This document shows, one piece after another, positions 27,342-36,934 of a stretch of DNA of 43,883 bases. Location of the stretch: positions 1 to 43,883 of the forward strand of contig JALORY010000004.1 of assembly GCA_025458675.1 (NCBI GenBank). Reading direction: 5' to 3'. The notes beneath the pieces were generated by a model. The model did not search any database. It was not told the DNA's origin and worked only from the letters and a program-made list of their open reading frames with translations. Each line of letters starts with the position of its first letter. Positions within the stretch are counted from its first letter, which is position 1. The position numbers were made by a program, and so were the translations under genes. This stretch comes from Gammaproteobacteria bacterium. Its GTDB lineage: Bacteria; Pseudomonadota; Gammaproteobacteria; Chromatiales; Chromatiaceae.

Positions 27342-28652
27342 TCACGCGGCCCGCGGCATCTCCACGCGCACCTCCAGCCCGCCGCCGGGGCCGTCCGCGA
27401 GCACCATCGTCCAGCCGTTGCCGTCGCAGATCTGCTTGACCACCGCGAGCCCGAGCCCGCTGCCACCGGTCGATCGGCTGCGCGAGCCCTCGAGCCGGTA
27501 GAACGGCTGCAGCACCGCCTCGCGCTCCTCGGGCGGGATGCCGGGGCCGTGGTCGGTGACGCGGACGATCGCGCGGTCGGTGCGGCACTCGACGGCGACG
27601 TTGACCGGCCCGGTGCCCCCGTAGCGCACGGCGTTGTCGAGGAGGTTGCCGAGCACGCGGCGGAAGGCCTTGGGCGGCACCGGCGTGACGCAGCCCGTCG
27701 GCGCATCGACGTCCACCGCGTGGCCGGCACGCACGTAGTCGTCGCGCACCGCACGCAGGATGTCGACGAGCGGCTCGCTGGCCCGCTCCGGCCGCTCGAG
27801 GCCGCGGCCGAGCTCCATCGCGCGCTCGATGAGCTCCTCCATCTCCTCGATGTCGCGCCGCAGCCCGTCGAGCAGCTGCGCCTCCGGCCTGTCCTCGATC
27901 AGCTCGATCGCGAGCCGCATCCGGGTGAGCGGCGTGCGCAGGTCGTGCGAGACGCCGGCGAGCAGCGTGGTCCGGCCGCCGAGCAGCGCGACGATCTCGC
28001 GCTCGGCGCGGTTGACGCGGGCGGCGAGCGCGGCGAGCTCCGAGGGCCCCTCCTCCGGCAGCGGCTCGAAAGGCTGGCCGCGGCCGAGCTTCTGCAGGGC
28101 ATCCTGCACATCCCGGAGCGGCGTGGTCATGCGGCGCACGACGAAGAGCGAGGTCGCGAACACGAACAGCGCGCCTGCGACGCCGATCAGGATCACCGCC
28201 GTGGGCAACTCGTCGCCGAAGCGGTTCTCCCGGAACCCGAACTGCAGCGTCAGGTTGCCGAGCGGCACGTCGATCCAGTACCAGCCGGGCTCCGCGGGAT
28301 CGACCACGATCCAGGTCTCGGCCCCGACGCGCGCCGCGACGTCCTCCTCGACGTGATCCAGATAGTCTGCCCGCAGGCCGAGGCGCGGCAGGTCCGTCAC
28401 CGGCGCGCGTACCCGCAGCCCGTGCGCCTCGCGCAGCTCGCTCTCGTAGTCGGCGCGCGTCCAGGGCGGAAGCTCCACCCACACCTTGGCGGACAGCTCG
28501 AGCAGGGCGGCGAGGTCGCTGGCCGCGAGCTGCGTCACGGGCTCGAGGATGGCGAGGCGTACGACGACGAGGCTGAACGCGACGAACATCCCGAGCCCGG
28601 CCGCGATGGTGAGGCCCGTGCGGCCGAGCAGGGTCGGCCCGCGGCGCCTCAC
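27342..28652 (-). CDS. envZ: Sensor histidine kinase, EnvZ family
   Basis: This 436-residue kinase has two membrane helices (about 12-36 and 150-172) around a periplasmic domain of about 115 residues, then a HAMP domain (RRMTTPLRDVQDALQKLGRG). The phospho-acceptor is His236 in GVSHDLRTPLTRMR, the EnvZ-type H-box. The ATPase has NLLDNAVRYG (N box), DHGPGIPP (G1), FYRLEGSRS (F) and GGSGLGLAVV (G2). In E. coli EnvZ responds to osmolarity and controls porins. The start is GTG 28652, overlapping the ompR stop as GTGA. The periplasmic part is long enough to bind a ligand, but the signal is unknown here. Confidence 0.9.
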   Translation of the reverse strand: MRRRGPTLLGRTGLTIAAGLGMFVAFSLVVVRLAILEPVTQLAASDLAALLELSAKVWVELPPWTRADYESELREAHGLRVRAPVTDLPRLGLRADYLDHVEEDVAARVGAETWIVVDPAEPGWYWIDVPLGNLTLQFGFRENRFGDELPTAVILIGVAGALFVFATSLFVVRRMTTPLRDVQDALQKLGRGQPFEPLPEEGPSELAALAARVNRAEREIVALLGGRTTLLAGVSHDLRTPLTRMRLAIELIEDRPEAQLLDGLRRDIEEMEELIERAMELGRGLERPERASEPLVDILRAVRDDYVRAGHAVDVDAPTGCVTPVPPKAFRRVLGNLLDNAVRYGGTGPVNVAVECRTDRAIVRVTDHGPGIPPEEREAVLQPFYRLEGSRSRSTGGSGLGLAVVKQICDGNGWTMVLADGPGGGLEVRVEMPRAA

Positions 28653-29365
28653 GGCACGGGCTGGTCGCCGTGCGGCGTGAACATGTAGCCGCGGCCCCAG
28701 ACGGTGCGGAGGAAGACCGGGCTCGCCGGGTCGGCCTCGATCTTCTTGCGCACGCGGGTCACCCGCACGTCGATGCTGCGGTCGTACGGCGAGCGGTCAT
28801 ATCCCTTGAGGCGATCCACCAGCTGGTCGCGCGTCATGACGCGGTTGGGGTGGGTCGCCAGCACCTCGAGCAGCGCGAAGTCGCCGGCGGTGACGTCGAC
28901 CTCGCGCCCGTTGCGCAGCAGCCGCTGCGCGTCGAGATCGAGCACGAAGTCGCCGAACGACACCTGCCGCACGGCGGCCTCCGTGGCGATCGGCCGCTGA
29001 CGCCGGAGCACCGCCCGGATGCGCGCGAGCAGCTCGCGCGGGTTGAAGGGCTTGCCCAGGTAGTCGTCGGCTCCGACCTCGAGCCCCACGATGCGGTCGA
29101 GCTCGCTGCCGCGGGCGGAGAGGATGATCACCGGGATGTCGCTCCCGGCCCGCAGGCGCCGGGCAATCGAGAGCCCGTCCTCGCCCGGTAGCATGAGGTC
29201 GAGCACGATGAGATCGGGGTGCGCCGCGGCGAGCTGCCCGTCCATGTCGACGCCGTCGCGCGCCGTGCGCACGCGGAAGCCTTCCTTCTCCAGATAGCGT
29301 GCCAGGAGCTCGATGAGCTTCGGGTCGTCGTCGACCAGGAGGATCGAAGGCTGCTCGGCGTCCAT
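28649..29365 (-). CDS. ompR: Response regulator, OmpR family
   Basis: This 238-residue regulator has a receiver domain with acidic DDD at 12-14, phospho-acceptor Asp56 (IVLDLMLPGEDG) and Lys in LGKPFNPRELLARIR. The winged-helix DNA-binding end contains TAGDFALLEVLATHPNRVMTR (spanning about 150-170) and YDRSIDVRVTRVRKKIE, which is characteristic of OmpR. Partner envZ follows with a GTGA overlap. The ATG at 29365 matches the family start; the frame is open upstream without sense. It diverges from two small secreted protein genes across 125 bases, so these may be direct targets. No porin gene is present. Confidence 0.92.
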   Translation of the reverse strand: MDAEQPSILLVDDDPKLIELLARYLEKEGFRVRTARDGVDMDGQLAAAHPDLIVLDLMLPGEDGLSIARRLRAGSDIPVIILSARGSELDRIVGLEVGADDYLGKPFNPRELLARIRAVLRRQRPIATEAAVRQVSFGDFVLDLDAQRLLRNGREVDVTAGDFALLEVLATHPNRVMTRDQLVDRLKGYDRSPYDRSIDVRVTRVRKKIEADPASPVFLRTVWGRGYMFTPHGDQPVP

Positions 29366-29490
29366 CTCGCGCCTCGGCACCGAGGGGCGGCAGACTTGCA
29401 ACATCCCGTCACGAGCCCGACACGCCCCGAAACCCTTGGGAAATGCGTCGTGTATAGGATAGCAATCAGACACTGCAGGGAGACCGAACC

Positions 29491-29811
29491 ATGCGCCTCG
29501 CCGACACGAGCCGCCAAGCCGCTTCGGTGGCCATTCTCGTTGCCGCCGCGGGCGGCGTGATCGCGGCCCCGCCGACTGCGCCACCGCCGACCTGGAGCGC
29601 CGCGCCGCAGCGCCCCGAATGGCAGTACCGGGAACAGCAGCAGTTTCGCTTTCAGCCGGAGCAGCCGGGCGCGCGACAATACCAATACCAGCACCAGCGG
29701 CAGTTCGAGGATCAGTACCGATACGATCGCCAGCCCTCCTGGGCCCCCGCGCGGCCGCCGTCGGGCGGCGGCGGGGGGCCTAGAATGGGGGGAGGCGGCG
29801 GGCGCCGGTGA
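29491..29811 (+). CDS. Secreted Gln/Tyr/Arg-rich low-complexity protein
   Basis: This 106-residue protein has an export signal (core ASVAILVAAAGGVIA, cleavage near residue 26). The mature part is of extreme composition: PPTAPPPTW, then a Gln/Tyr/Phe/Arg stretch (EQQQFRFQPEQ, QYQYQHQRQFEDQYRYDRQ) and a Gly-rich end. Nothing suggests an enzyme; the pattern resembles matrix or adhesive proteins. ATG 29491 follows AGGGAG (29477-29482). It diverges from ompR, and the next small gene starts just after its stop. The family is not recognised. OmpR control is an inference from position. Confidence 0.65.
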   Translation: MRLADTSRQAASVAILVAAAGGVIAAPPTAPPPTWSAAPQRPEWQYREQQQFRFQPEQPGARQYQYQHQRQFEDQYRYDRQPSWAPARPPSGGGGGPRMGGGGGRR

Positions 29812-29840
29812 GCGTCGTGGCTGCCGCGGGAGGCGGCCGG

Positions 29841-30107
29841 GTGAAGGCGGCGTGGGGCGGGTTGCTGTGGTGCGTCGGCGTGGCCGTGTCGGCCGCGCCG
29901 CCGACGGCCGCGCCCGAACGTGGCCCGGAATGGAGCGCTGCCGCCGGTCGGGCCAGCGCGCCCGGGACGCCCGACTCCTGGACCTGGTTCGGCATGGGCT
30001 TCGAGGCGCGCACCCGCACGCGGAGCGACCGCGAGGTCGGTCCGTGGTCCCGCGGCAATCAGCCGTTCGGCCGCCCTCTGCCCTACCGGCCGAGCCCGCC
30101 CCGGTGA
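29841..30107 (+). CDS. Small secreted protein, unknown function
   Basis: This 88-residue protein starts at GTG 29841, chosen because GGGAGG lies 7 bases upstream and the result is a normal signal peptide (KAAWGGLLWCVGVAVSAAPP). A GTG at 29808, overlapping the previous stop as GTGA, would add 11 residues and is the alternative. The mature part has a Trp/Phe/Gly centre (DSWTWFGMGFEARTRTR) and a Pro/Arg end. It looks like a second product of the 29491 unit. No family is recognised. The following 120 bases hold only the Shine-Dalgarno sequence of the next gene. Confidence 0.55.
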   Translation: MKAAWGGLLWCVGVAVSAAPPTAAPERGPEWSAAAGRASAPGTPDSWTWFGMGFEARTRTRSDREVGPWSRGNQPFGRPLPYRPSPPR

Positions 30108-30227
30108 CACCCCGGACGATATCGCGCCGTCCCGGCTCAAGAATCCCCCGCCGCAGTCGATCCCGCCTCTGAGCGATGCCACGCGGCATCGGCGACAGGC
30201 GTGCGCCCGGCGGGCGCTGGAGCCGGG

Positions 30228-32990
30228 ATGTCGGCGGTAGCAATGGGTGACGGGCAGAGAGCGCCCGGCGAAGAGACGCTTCGGGCGAAGCTCGCGGTGA
30301 TGTACGCCCAGGCCCCGTCGGCCATGGCGACGAGCGTGGCGGTCGCCCTGCTCGCCGTCGCCCTGCTCTACGGCGACGTCGACGACGGCGTCCTGCTCGG
30401 CTGGTTCGCCGCCGTGCTGGCCGTCAGCGCCGCACGGCTGGCGCTCGCCGCCCGCTATCGCACCACCCCGGCCCCCGACAGCCGCCGCTGGCTCCGCTAC
30501 TACGTGGCGGGCACCGCGCTCGCGGGCGCGACCTGGGGAATGCTCGGCCTGATGGTGGACCCGGCGTGGCCGGTGGTCGACCAGGTCGGCGTCTACACGA
30601 TCCTGGGCGGGCTGTGCGCCGGCGCGCTCGCCAACAACGGCACCCTGCTGAGCACCTACCTCGTCTTCCTCGTGCCGACTCTGGCGCCGTTGATCGGGCG
30701 CATGCTGCTGAGCGACGACAGCTCGCTCGTGCTCTTCGGCGTCATCGTCGCGGTGTACGGCGGCGCCATGATCAGCGTCGCCCTCCCCTACGCCCGCTCG
30801 CTCGGCCGCGCCTACGACCTCGCCCAGGAGAAGAGCCGCCTCGTCGACCGGATCTCCGCGGCCAAGGACGAGCTCGAGCTCGAGGTGGAGCAGCGCCGGG
30901 CGGCCGAGACCGAGCTCGCGCGCGAGCGCCGTCTGTTCCTCGACGGCCCGGTGACGGTGTTCCGGTGGCGCAACGACGACGCCTGGACCGTGTGCAGCGT
31001 GTCGCCCAACGTGCGCCAGCTCGGCCTGGACCGCGACGTCCTGCTCTGCGGCACCTTCTCCTACCGCGACCTCGTCCACCCCGACGACCGTACGCGCGTC
31101 GTCGCCTCGGAGTTCCGGCAGAGCGGCGCCGGCGGCGAGCTCTTCGTGGAGCAGGACTACCGCCTCCAGCTGCCGGACGGCAGCACGCGCTGGGTCTACG
31201 ACTACACGGTGCCCGTGGTCGACGAGGCCGGACGCGTCACCCACCTCGACGGCTACCTGCTCGACATCACCGCGCGCAAGGGCGTCGAGTCCGCGCTCGT
31301 TCGCGAGAAAGAGCTCGCGCAGGTCACCCTCCAGTCCATCGGCGACGGCGTGGTCCGCACCGACGCGGCGGGCTGCGTCGAGTACCTGAACCCGATCGCC
31401 GAGCAGCTGACCGGCTGGTTCAGTGCCGAGGCCCGCGGCAGGTCGATCCGCGAGGTCTGCCCCATCCTGATCGCGGATGGCCGCGAGCCCGTCGATCTGC
31501 TCGCGCGCGACGGCGGCACGGAGCGGCTCGTCGACGCGCACTACGTCCTGTGCAACCGGCGCGGCGCCGAGTCGGAGATCACCTGGACACTGTCGCCCCT
31601 GCGCAGCCGCGAGGGCGCCGAGCGTGGGGCGGTCGTGGTGCTGCACGACGTGAGCGAGACGCGCCTGCTGGTGAACCGCCTCGAGCACCAGGCGACGCAC
31701 GACGCGCTGACGAGCCTGTTGAACCGGCACGCCTTCGAGCGGCGCCTGGCCGTCGCGATCGACACCGCGCGTCGCGAGTCGACGACCCACGCCTGCCTGT
31801 ACATCGACCTCGACCAGTTCAAGGTCGTGAACGACACCTGCGGGCACGCCGCGGGCGACGAGCTGCTGCGGCAGATCGCGTTCCGCCTGCGCGCCCACCT
31901 GCGCGAATCCGACGCCCTCGCCCGCCTCGGCGGCGACGAGTTCGGCGTGCTGCTCGAGGGCTGTCCGCTGGAACACGCCCGCGACATCGCCGAGGGCCTG
32001 CGCTCGGCCGTGCGCGACTTCCGGTTCGTCTGGGGCGACAAGACCTTCGAGGTCGGCTCGAGCATCGGGGTGGTGGCGATCACGGCGGCGAGCCCCGGCA
32101 CCCAGGCCGTGCTGAGCGCCGCGGACGTCGCCTGCTACGCCGCGAAGGATCTCGGCCGGAACCGGGTGCACGTCTACGAGGAGAGCGATCTCGATCTGGC
32201 GCGGCGACGGGGCGAGATGCAGTACGTCTCGCGCGTCACGAAGGCCCTGGCCGAGAACCGCCTGGTCCTCTACTGCCAGGACATCGTGCCGGTGTCGCCG
32301 GGCGCGGACGAGCCGCAGAGCATGGAGATGCTGGTGCGCATGCGCGGCGAGGACGGCGCGCTCGTGCCGCCGAGCGCCTTCCTGCCCGCAGCGGAACGCT
32401 ACAACCTCATGCCGTCGATCGACCGCTGGGTGGTCCGCGAGACCTTTGCCTGGCTCGCGGCCCAGCCGGACCCGGCGCGCTTCCACGTCGCGGTGAACCT
32501 CTCCGGCACGACGCTCAGCGAGGAAGGCTTCCTCGAGTACGTGGCGGGGCTCTTCGGCGCGCACGGCGTGCCGCCCGCCACGCTGTGCTTCGAGATCACC
32601 GAGACGGCGGCGATCGCGAACTTCAGCACGGCCTCGCGGTTCATCCGCGAGCTGCGCGCCCTCGGCTGCTCGTTCGCCCTCGACGACTTCGGCAGCGGGC
32701 TCAGCTCGTTCAACTATCTCAAGAACCTGCCGGTCGACTACCTGAAGATCGACGGGGCCATCGTGCGCGGTCTGCTCGAGGACGAGGTCAGCTTCGCGAT
32801 GGTCCGCGCCATCAACGACATCGGCCACGCGCTGGGCATCCAGACCGTCGCGGAGTTCGTCGAGACGCGGAAGGTGCTGCAGGCGCTGCGCGGCCTCGGC
32901 GTCGACTACGCGCAGGGCTGGGCCATCGGCCAGCCGCGACCGCTCGCCGAGGTCACGCCGGAGTCGACCGGGATCCTGCGCGTCGGCTAG
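30228..32990 (+). CDS. Membrane PAS-GGDEF-EAL protein (c-di-GMP turnover)
   Basis: This 920-residue protein has an N-terminal block of about six membrane helices (25-185), a coiled coil, two PAS domains (about 240-345 and 360-460), a GGDEF domain (about 490-650) and an EAL domain (about 665-915). RLGGDEFG is intact and is preceded at five residues by RESD, the inhibitory I-site, so cyclase activity is plausible. The EAL signature reads EML (SMEMLVRMR), but VNLSG, EITET, LDDFGSG, YLKID and VAEFVE keep the other metal and catalytic residues. Net activity, synthesis or hydrolysis, is open. ATG 30228 follows GGAG (30219-30222); it may be read with the two small secreted genes. Confidence 0.92.
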   Translation: MSAVAMGDGQRAPGEETLRAKLAVMYAQAPSAMATSVAVALLAVALLYGDVDDGVLLGWFAAVLAVSAARLALAARYRTTPAPDSRRWLRYYVAGTALAGATWGMLGLMVDPAWPVVDQVGVYTILGGLCAGALANNGTLLSTYLVFLVPTLAPLIGRMLLSDDSSLVLFGVIVAVYGGAMISVALPYARSLGRAYDLAQEKSRLVDRISAAKDELELEVEQRRAAETELARERRLFLDGPVTVFRWRNDDAWTVCSVSPNVRQLGLDRDVLLCGTFSYRDLVHPDDRTRVVASEFRQSGAGGELFVEQDYRLQLPDGSTRWVYDYTVPVVDEAGRVTHLDGYLLDITARKGVESALVREKELAQVTLQSIGDGVVRTDAAGCVEYLNPIAEQLTGWFSAEARGRSIREVCPILIADGREPVDLLARDGGTERLVDAHYVLCNRRGAESEITWTLSPLRSREGAERGAVVVLHDVSETRLLVNRLEHQATHDALTSLLNRHAFERRLAVAIDTARRESTTHACLYIDLDQFKVVNDTCGHAAGDELLRQIAFRLRAHLRESDALARLGGDEFGVLLEGCPLEHARDIAEGLRSAVRDFRFVWGDKTFEVGSSIGVVAITAASPGTQAVLSAADVACYAAKDLGRNRVHVYEESDLDLARRRGEMQYVSRVTKALAENRLVLYCQDIVPVSPGADEPQSMEMLVRMRGEDGALVPPSAFLPAAERYNLMPSIDRWVVRETFAWLAAQPDPARFHVAVNLSGTTLSEEGFLEYVAGLFGAHGVPPATLCFEITETAAIANFSTASRFIRELRALGCSFALDDFGSGLSSFNYLKNLPVDYLKIDGAIVRGLLEDEVSFAMVRAINDIGHALGIQTVAEFVETRKVLQALRGLGVDYAQGWAIGQPRPLAEVTPESTGILRVG

Positions 32991-32997
32991 CCCGTCC

Positions 32998-33014
32998 GGC
33001 GCGCGCGACGCGCC
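32998..33014. terminator. GC hairpin between convergent genes
   Basis: GGCGCG (32998-33003), loop CGCGA, CGCGCC (33009-33014) lies between the GGDEF-EAL stop (32990) and the mtnA stop (33055). No U-run follows on either strand, so it is only a weak candidate for a shared terminator. Confidence 0.35.
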
Positions 33015-33054
33015 CTGCTCGTGCCCGCGCCGTCACGCCTCGGTGGTCGGACGC

Positions 33055-34119
33055 TCAGGCGTCGAACAGCGCCGCGATGCGCTCCGCCGTCGGCTGCAGC
33101 ACCACGCCGCGCTCGGTCACGATCGCGTCGATCAGCGCGGCCGGCGTCACGTCGAACACGGGGTTCCAGGCGTCCACGCCCGGCGCCCCGACGCGCCGTC
33201 CGCCGCAGCTCAGCACCTCCGCGGGGTCGCGCTCCTCGATCGGGATCTGCGCCCCGGTAGCGACCGTGCGGTCGATCGTCGACGTCGGCGCCGCGACCAT
33301 GAACCGGACGCCGTGGTACCGCGCTGCCACGGCGAGCCCGTACGTGCCGATCTTGTTGGCGGTGTCGCCGTTCGCCGCGATGCGGTCCGCGCCGACGATC
33401 GCCCAGCCCACGCCACCGCGCGCCATCCGCGCCGCCGCCGCGCCGTCCGCCATCAGCGACACCGGGATGCCGTCCCGCGCGAGCTCCCAGGCGGTGAGGC
33501 GGGAGCCCTGCAGCCAAGGGCGGGTCTCGTCGGCGTAGACGCAACCGATCAGTCCCTGCGCCCAGGCACTGCGGATCACGCCGAGCGCCGTGCCGTGGCC
33601 GCCGGTGGCGAGCCCGCCGGTGTTGCAGTGCGTGACGACGTCGGTCGGCCCCGCGATCAGTGCCGCCCCCAGATCGCCGAGGACGCGATTCGCGATCACG
33701 TCCTCGGCGTGGATCGCCTGGGCCTCGGCGAGCAGCGCGGCGCCGGGGTCGGCGCCGTCCGGCAACGCGACGACCCGCCCCCGCATGCGGTCGAGCGCCC
33801 AGAACAGGTTGACGGCCGTCGGGCGCGAGGCCGCGAGCGTCGCGAAGTCCTCGGCGATCGCCGCCTTCCAGCCCGCGCCGTGGGCGGCGTGACGCAGCCG
33901 CCCCGCGAGCGCCACGCCATATGCCGCCGTGATACCAATCGCCGGGGCGCCGCGCACGACCATCGCGCGGATCGCGTCGGCCGTCGCCCGGGCGTCCCGG
34001 CAGCGCACGTAGCGCTCCTCGTGGGGCAGCTGGCGCTGATCGAGCAGGTAGAGATCGCCGTCGCGCCAGAGGATCGCGCGGTTGGCGTCGGCACGCAGGT
34101 CGAGGCGGACTTCTTCCAT
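33055..34119 (-). CDS. mtnA: S-methyl-5-thioribose-1-phosphate isomerase
   Basis: This 354-residue enzyme of methionine salvage converts methylthioribose-1-phosphate to methylthioribulose-1-phosphate. The family marks are [13 protein letters not shown] (about 49-61), the catalytic Cys in [19 protein letters not shown] (about 160) and the catalytic Asp in [19 protein letters not shown] (about 240). The start ATG 34119 gives the family N-terminus. It diverges from mtaD with a 45-base gap, which must hold both promoters. In Pseudomonas mtnA sits next to gyrA; here it is 14.7 kb away. mtnB, mtnC and mtnD are not in the window. Confidence 0.95.
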   Translation of the reverse strand: MEEVRLDLRADANRAILWRDGDLYLLDQRQLPHEERYVRCRDARATADAIRAMVVRGAPAIGITAAYGVALAGRLRHAAHGAGWKAAIAEDFATLAASRPTAVNLFWALDRMRGRVVALPDGADPGAALLAEAQAIHAEDVIANRVLGDLGAALIAGPTDVVTHCNTGGLATGGHGTALGVIRSAWAQGLIGCVYADETRPWLQGSRLTAWELARDGIPVSLMADGAAAARMARGGVGWAIVGADRIAANGDTANKIGTYGLAVAARYHGVRFMVAAPTSTIDRTVATGAQIPIEERDPAEVLSCGGRRVGAPGVDAWNPVFDVTPAALIDAIVTERGVVLQPTAERIAALFDA

Positions 34120-34164
34120 GGGGGGCACCGGAGTGGCGAGAATGGGCGGATTGTAGGAGGCCCC

Positions 34165-35481
34165 ATGCAGCAGATCGACACGCTCGTCCACGCCCGCTGG
34201 GTCGTCCCGGTCGAGCCCCACGGCCGCGTCCTCGCGCACCACGCCGTCGCGGTCCACAACGGGCGGATCGTCGCCGTCGAGCCGAGCCCGCGGGCGCGCA
34301 GCGCCTTCCGGGCCGCGCACGAGGTGGACCTGCCCGCACACGCGCTCATCCCGGGCCTCGTCAACGCGCACGGCCACGCGGCGATGACGCTGTTCCGGGG
34401 CCTCGCGGACGACCTGCCGCTGATGACCTGGCTCGGCGAGCACATCTGGCCCGCCGAGGCGCGCTGGGTGAGCGAGGAATTCGTCGCCGCCGGAACCGGT
34501 CTCGCCCTCGCCGAGATGCTCCGCGGGGGCACGACCTGCTTCAACGACATGTACTTCTTCCCGCAGGTCACCGCGCGCGCCGCGGCGGCGGCGGGCATGC
34601 GCGCGGTCGTCGGCCTGATCGTGCTCGACTTCCCCTCGGCCTGGGCCGCCGACGCCGACGCCTACTTCGCGCGCGCGGTCGACGTCTTCGACGAGCTCAA
34701 GGGCCACCCGCTGGTGCGCACCGCGTTCGCGCCGCACGCGCCCTACTCGGTCTCCGACGCGCCGCTCGCGCGGGTGCGCAAGCTCGCGGACGAGCTCGAG
34801 CTGCCGGTGCACATCCACGTGCACGAGACGCGCGACGAGATCGCCCAGAGCCTCGAGCGCCACGGCGTGCGGCCGATCGCGCGGCTCGACCGGCTCGGGC
34901 TCGTCTCGCCCTCGCTCGTCGCGGTGCACATGACGCAGCTCGAGGACGAGGAGATCGCGCTGTTCGCCGCCAAGGGGGCACACGTGGTGCACTGCCCCGA
35001 GTCGAACCTCAAGCTCGCGTCGGGATTCTGCCCCGTGCAGCGTCTCCTGGACGCGGGCGTCGACGTCGCGCTCGGGACCGACGGCGCCGCGAGCAACAAC
35101 GACCTGGACATGTTCGGCGAGCTGCGCACGGCGGCGCTGCTCGCGAAGGGCGTGGCCGCCGACCCGAGCGCGGTCCCCGCCGCGACGGCGCTGCGCATGG
35201 CCACGCTGAACGGCGCCAGGGCGCTCGGCCTCGCCGACGAAGTGGGATCGCTGGTGCCCGGCAAGGAGGCCGACCTGGTGGCGGTCGACCTCTCGTTTCC
35301 CGAGACGCAGCCCGTCCACCACCCGATCTCGCAGCTCGTCTACGCCGCGGGGCGGCGGCAGGTGAGCCACGTGTGGATCGCCGGGCGACCGGTGCTGGTC
35401 GAGGGCCGCCTGACGACGATCGATCTCGACAAGGCGCGCGAGGACGCCGAGGCGTGGCGCGCGCGGATCGCGGCCGGCTGA
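34165..35481 (+). CDS. mtaD: 5-methylthioadenosine / S-adenosylhomocysteine deaminase
   Basis: This 438-residue amidohydrolase has metal ligands in [13 protein letters not shown] (about 68-70), the later His of [11 protein letters not shown] (about 212-222), [10 protein letters not shown], and the Asp in [17 protein letters not shown] (about 300-310). It deaminates methylthioadenosine to methylthioinosine. In Pseudomonas this route, followed by a phosphorylase, feeds MtnA, which fits the divergent mtnA-mtaD layout. ATG 34165 follows a strong GGAGG (34156-34160). It converges on the mutarotase gene with a single base between stops. Confidence 0.94.
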   Translation: MQQIDTLVHARWVVPVEPHGRVLAHHAVAVHNGRIVAVEPSPRARSAFRAAHEVDLPAHALIPGLVNAHGHAAMTLFRGLADDLPLMTWLGEHIWPAEARWVSEEFVAAGTGLALAEMLRGGTTCFNDMYFFPQVTARAAAAAGMRAVVGLIVLDFPSAWAADADAYFARAVDVFDELKGHPLVRTAFAPHAPYSVSDAPLARVRKLADELELPVHIHVHETRDEIAQSLERHGVRPIARLDRLGLVSPSLVAVHMTQLEDEEIALFAAKGAHVVHCPESNLKLASGFCPVQRLLDAGVDVALGTDGAASNNDLDMFGELRTAALLAKGVAADPSAVPAATALRMATLNGARALGLADEVGSLVPGKEADLVAVDLSFPETQPVHHPISQLVYAAGRRQVSHVWIAGRPVLVEGRLTTIDLDKAREDAEAWRARIAAG

Positions 35482-35482
35482 G

Positions 35483-36385
35483 TCAGAGCGCCGCGACGCG
35501 ATACTCCGTCGCGAGAGTGAAGGTCGCGCCCGGCGCCACCGTCACGACGTCGTCGCCCGCGTTGGTCGTCTCGACGCACAACATCTTCCGGTAGCCGTCG
35601 TCGCCCATGTCGCCGAACTTCGCCCCCTTCTCGGCCCAGGGGTTCCAGACCACGCAGCTCGTGCTGCCGGTCTTCGTCACCACGATGCGGCGGCCGAGCG
35701 CCGCGTCGACGATCGCAACCTCGCCCGGACAGCCGAGGTAGACGCGGTCGACCTCGCCGCCGATCGTCACCGGCCCGGACTGGCGCCGGCGCGCGCCGCC
35801 GTCCACCTTGTCGACGTACTCGCAGCCGTCGAGACCCTCCACACGGGCAGCGGCGACGTCGCCGACGTGGAAGTAGGTGTGGAGCGCCTGCGTCAACTCG
35901 AAGGGCGCGTCGCCCGTGTTGCGCGTCGCGAGCGCGACGTGCAGGCGCTCGCCCACCGTCACCGCGAGCGTGAGCTCCGCACGGTGCGGCCAGAGCGCCC
36001 GCTGCGCCTCGCCGGGCACCAGGCGCATCACCACGCGCCCCGCCTCCCCCAGGCGCGCGGTCTCGACGACCTCCCAGTCGAGGTTGCGCGCGAAGCCGTG
36101 GCCCGGCTTCGCGGGGTCGTCCGGGTGCGGCCCGAACCACGGCCAGCAGACCGGCGCACCGCCCCGCAGCGACTTCCCCGCCGCGAACTTCGCCGCCGGC
36201 GAGAGCCACACGACGGCGGGCTGTCCCGCTGGCGCCCAGGTCAGCACCTGCGCGCCCTGGCAGGCGATCGCGGCGGTGCCGTGGGCGTTGGCGACCTCCG
36301 CGGCGAGGGCACCGTGCGCCCCCACCCTGAACTCGATTTCGCCCGGGATCCCGAAACGCCGGTTGAGCGTGATGGCCGCCTTCAT
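35483..36385 (-). CDS. D-hexose-6-phosphate mutarotase (YeaD-like)
   Basis: This 300-residue aldose-1-epimerase superfamily enzyme interconverts alpha and beta forms of hexose-6-phosphates. Visible marks are [28 protein letters not shown] (about 75-100), catalytic His residues in [14 protein letters not shown] and [10 protein letters not shown], the Asp and Tyr of DKVDGG and VYLG, and the catalytic Glu in [10 protein letters not shown] (about 275). The ATG at 36385 has a Shine-Dalgarno sequence (GAGGAG) and matches the family. An upstream ATG at 36424 is possible but lacks support. The gene is placed between mtaD and ubiG, a spot where Pseudomonas has no gene. Confidence 0.9.
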   Translation of the reverse strand: MKAAITLNRRFGIPGEIEFRVGAHGALAAEVANAHGTAAIACQGAQVLTWAPAGQPAVVWLSPAAKFAAGKSLRGGAPVCWPWFGPHPDDPAKPGHGFARNLDWEVVETARLGEAGRVVMRLVPGEAQRALWPHRAELTLAVTVGERLHVALATRNTGDAPFELTQALHTYFHVGDVAAARVEGLDGCEYVDKVDGGARRRQSGPVTIGGEVDRVYLGCPGEVAIVDAALGRRIVVTKTGSTSCVVWNPWAEKGAKFGDMGDDGYRKMLCVETTNAGDDVVTVAPGATFTLATEYRVAAL

Positions 36386-36401
36386 CGTCGACTCCTCGTG
36401 G

Positions 36402-36821
36402 TCAGGCAGAGGGAACGCGGGCATTGTCGCGCAATCGGGCGCGCCGCGGCGGCACGAGCCGCCAGCCGATCAGGGCCAGCGCCAGAACCGCGAGGTAGAG
36501 CGCGGTGAACACCCACCCCGGCCAGTCGTGGTAGAGGAAGCGCTCGAGCCAGTACTGCACGAAGCCCGTACCGTAGGCGGCCTCGCCCGCCCGGCGGCGC
36601 AACGCGTCCTCCCACACCGTGAGCGGGCAAACCCACCCCACGACTGCGCCCAGGGCGACGAAACCGATCGCGGCGAGGTGCAGCACGCGCCAGCCGAAGC
36701 CCCGCACCCATTGCCAGCCCAGCGGGCCACCGAGCGCGATCGCGCCCAGCCCGCCGACGACGAAGAGGACGACGGCGACGTGGACGGCGAGCACCAGGTC
36801 GGCGAGCAGCGCGCTGGACAC
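36402..36821 (-). CDS. DUF2784 membrane protein
   Basis: This 139-residue protein has four hydrophobic helices. The DUF2784 pattern is clear: [20 protein letters not shown] at the start, then [15 protein letters not shown] (about 75-90), [23 protein letters not shown] and a basic end. Its role is unknown in any organism I recall. The start is GTG 36821, chosen by alignment with the first helix; a longer frame from 36944 overlaps ubiG and reads as non-coding. It is 16 bases upstream of the mutarotase gene on the same strand and diverges from ubiG across 113 bases. Confidence 0.85.
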   Translation of the reverse strand: MSSALLADLVLAVHVAVVLFVVGGLGAIALGGPLGWQWVRGFGWRVLHLAAIGFVALGAVVGWVCPLTVWEDALRRRAGEAAYGTGFVQYWLERFLYHDWPGWVFTALYLAVLALALIGWRLVPPRRARLRDNARVPSA

Positions 36822-36898
36822 GGCCGCATTATCCCGCGCGCCGGCCGATCCACCAGGGTCCGCCGGGAAACCCGGGGAGGCCTCGACCGGGCAGCCGG

Positions 36899-36904
36899 TA
36901 TACT
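36899..36904 (+). promoter_or_regulatory. Possible -10 element of ubiG
   Basis: TATACT lies 30 bases before the ubiG start in the divergent gap. No matching -35 is seen at the expected distance, so the promoter may rely on an activator or on weak contacts. Confidence 0.35.
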
Positions 36905-36934
36905 GTCCGCCGCTCTCCCTGCGGCCGCCCGCCC

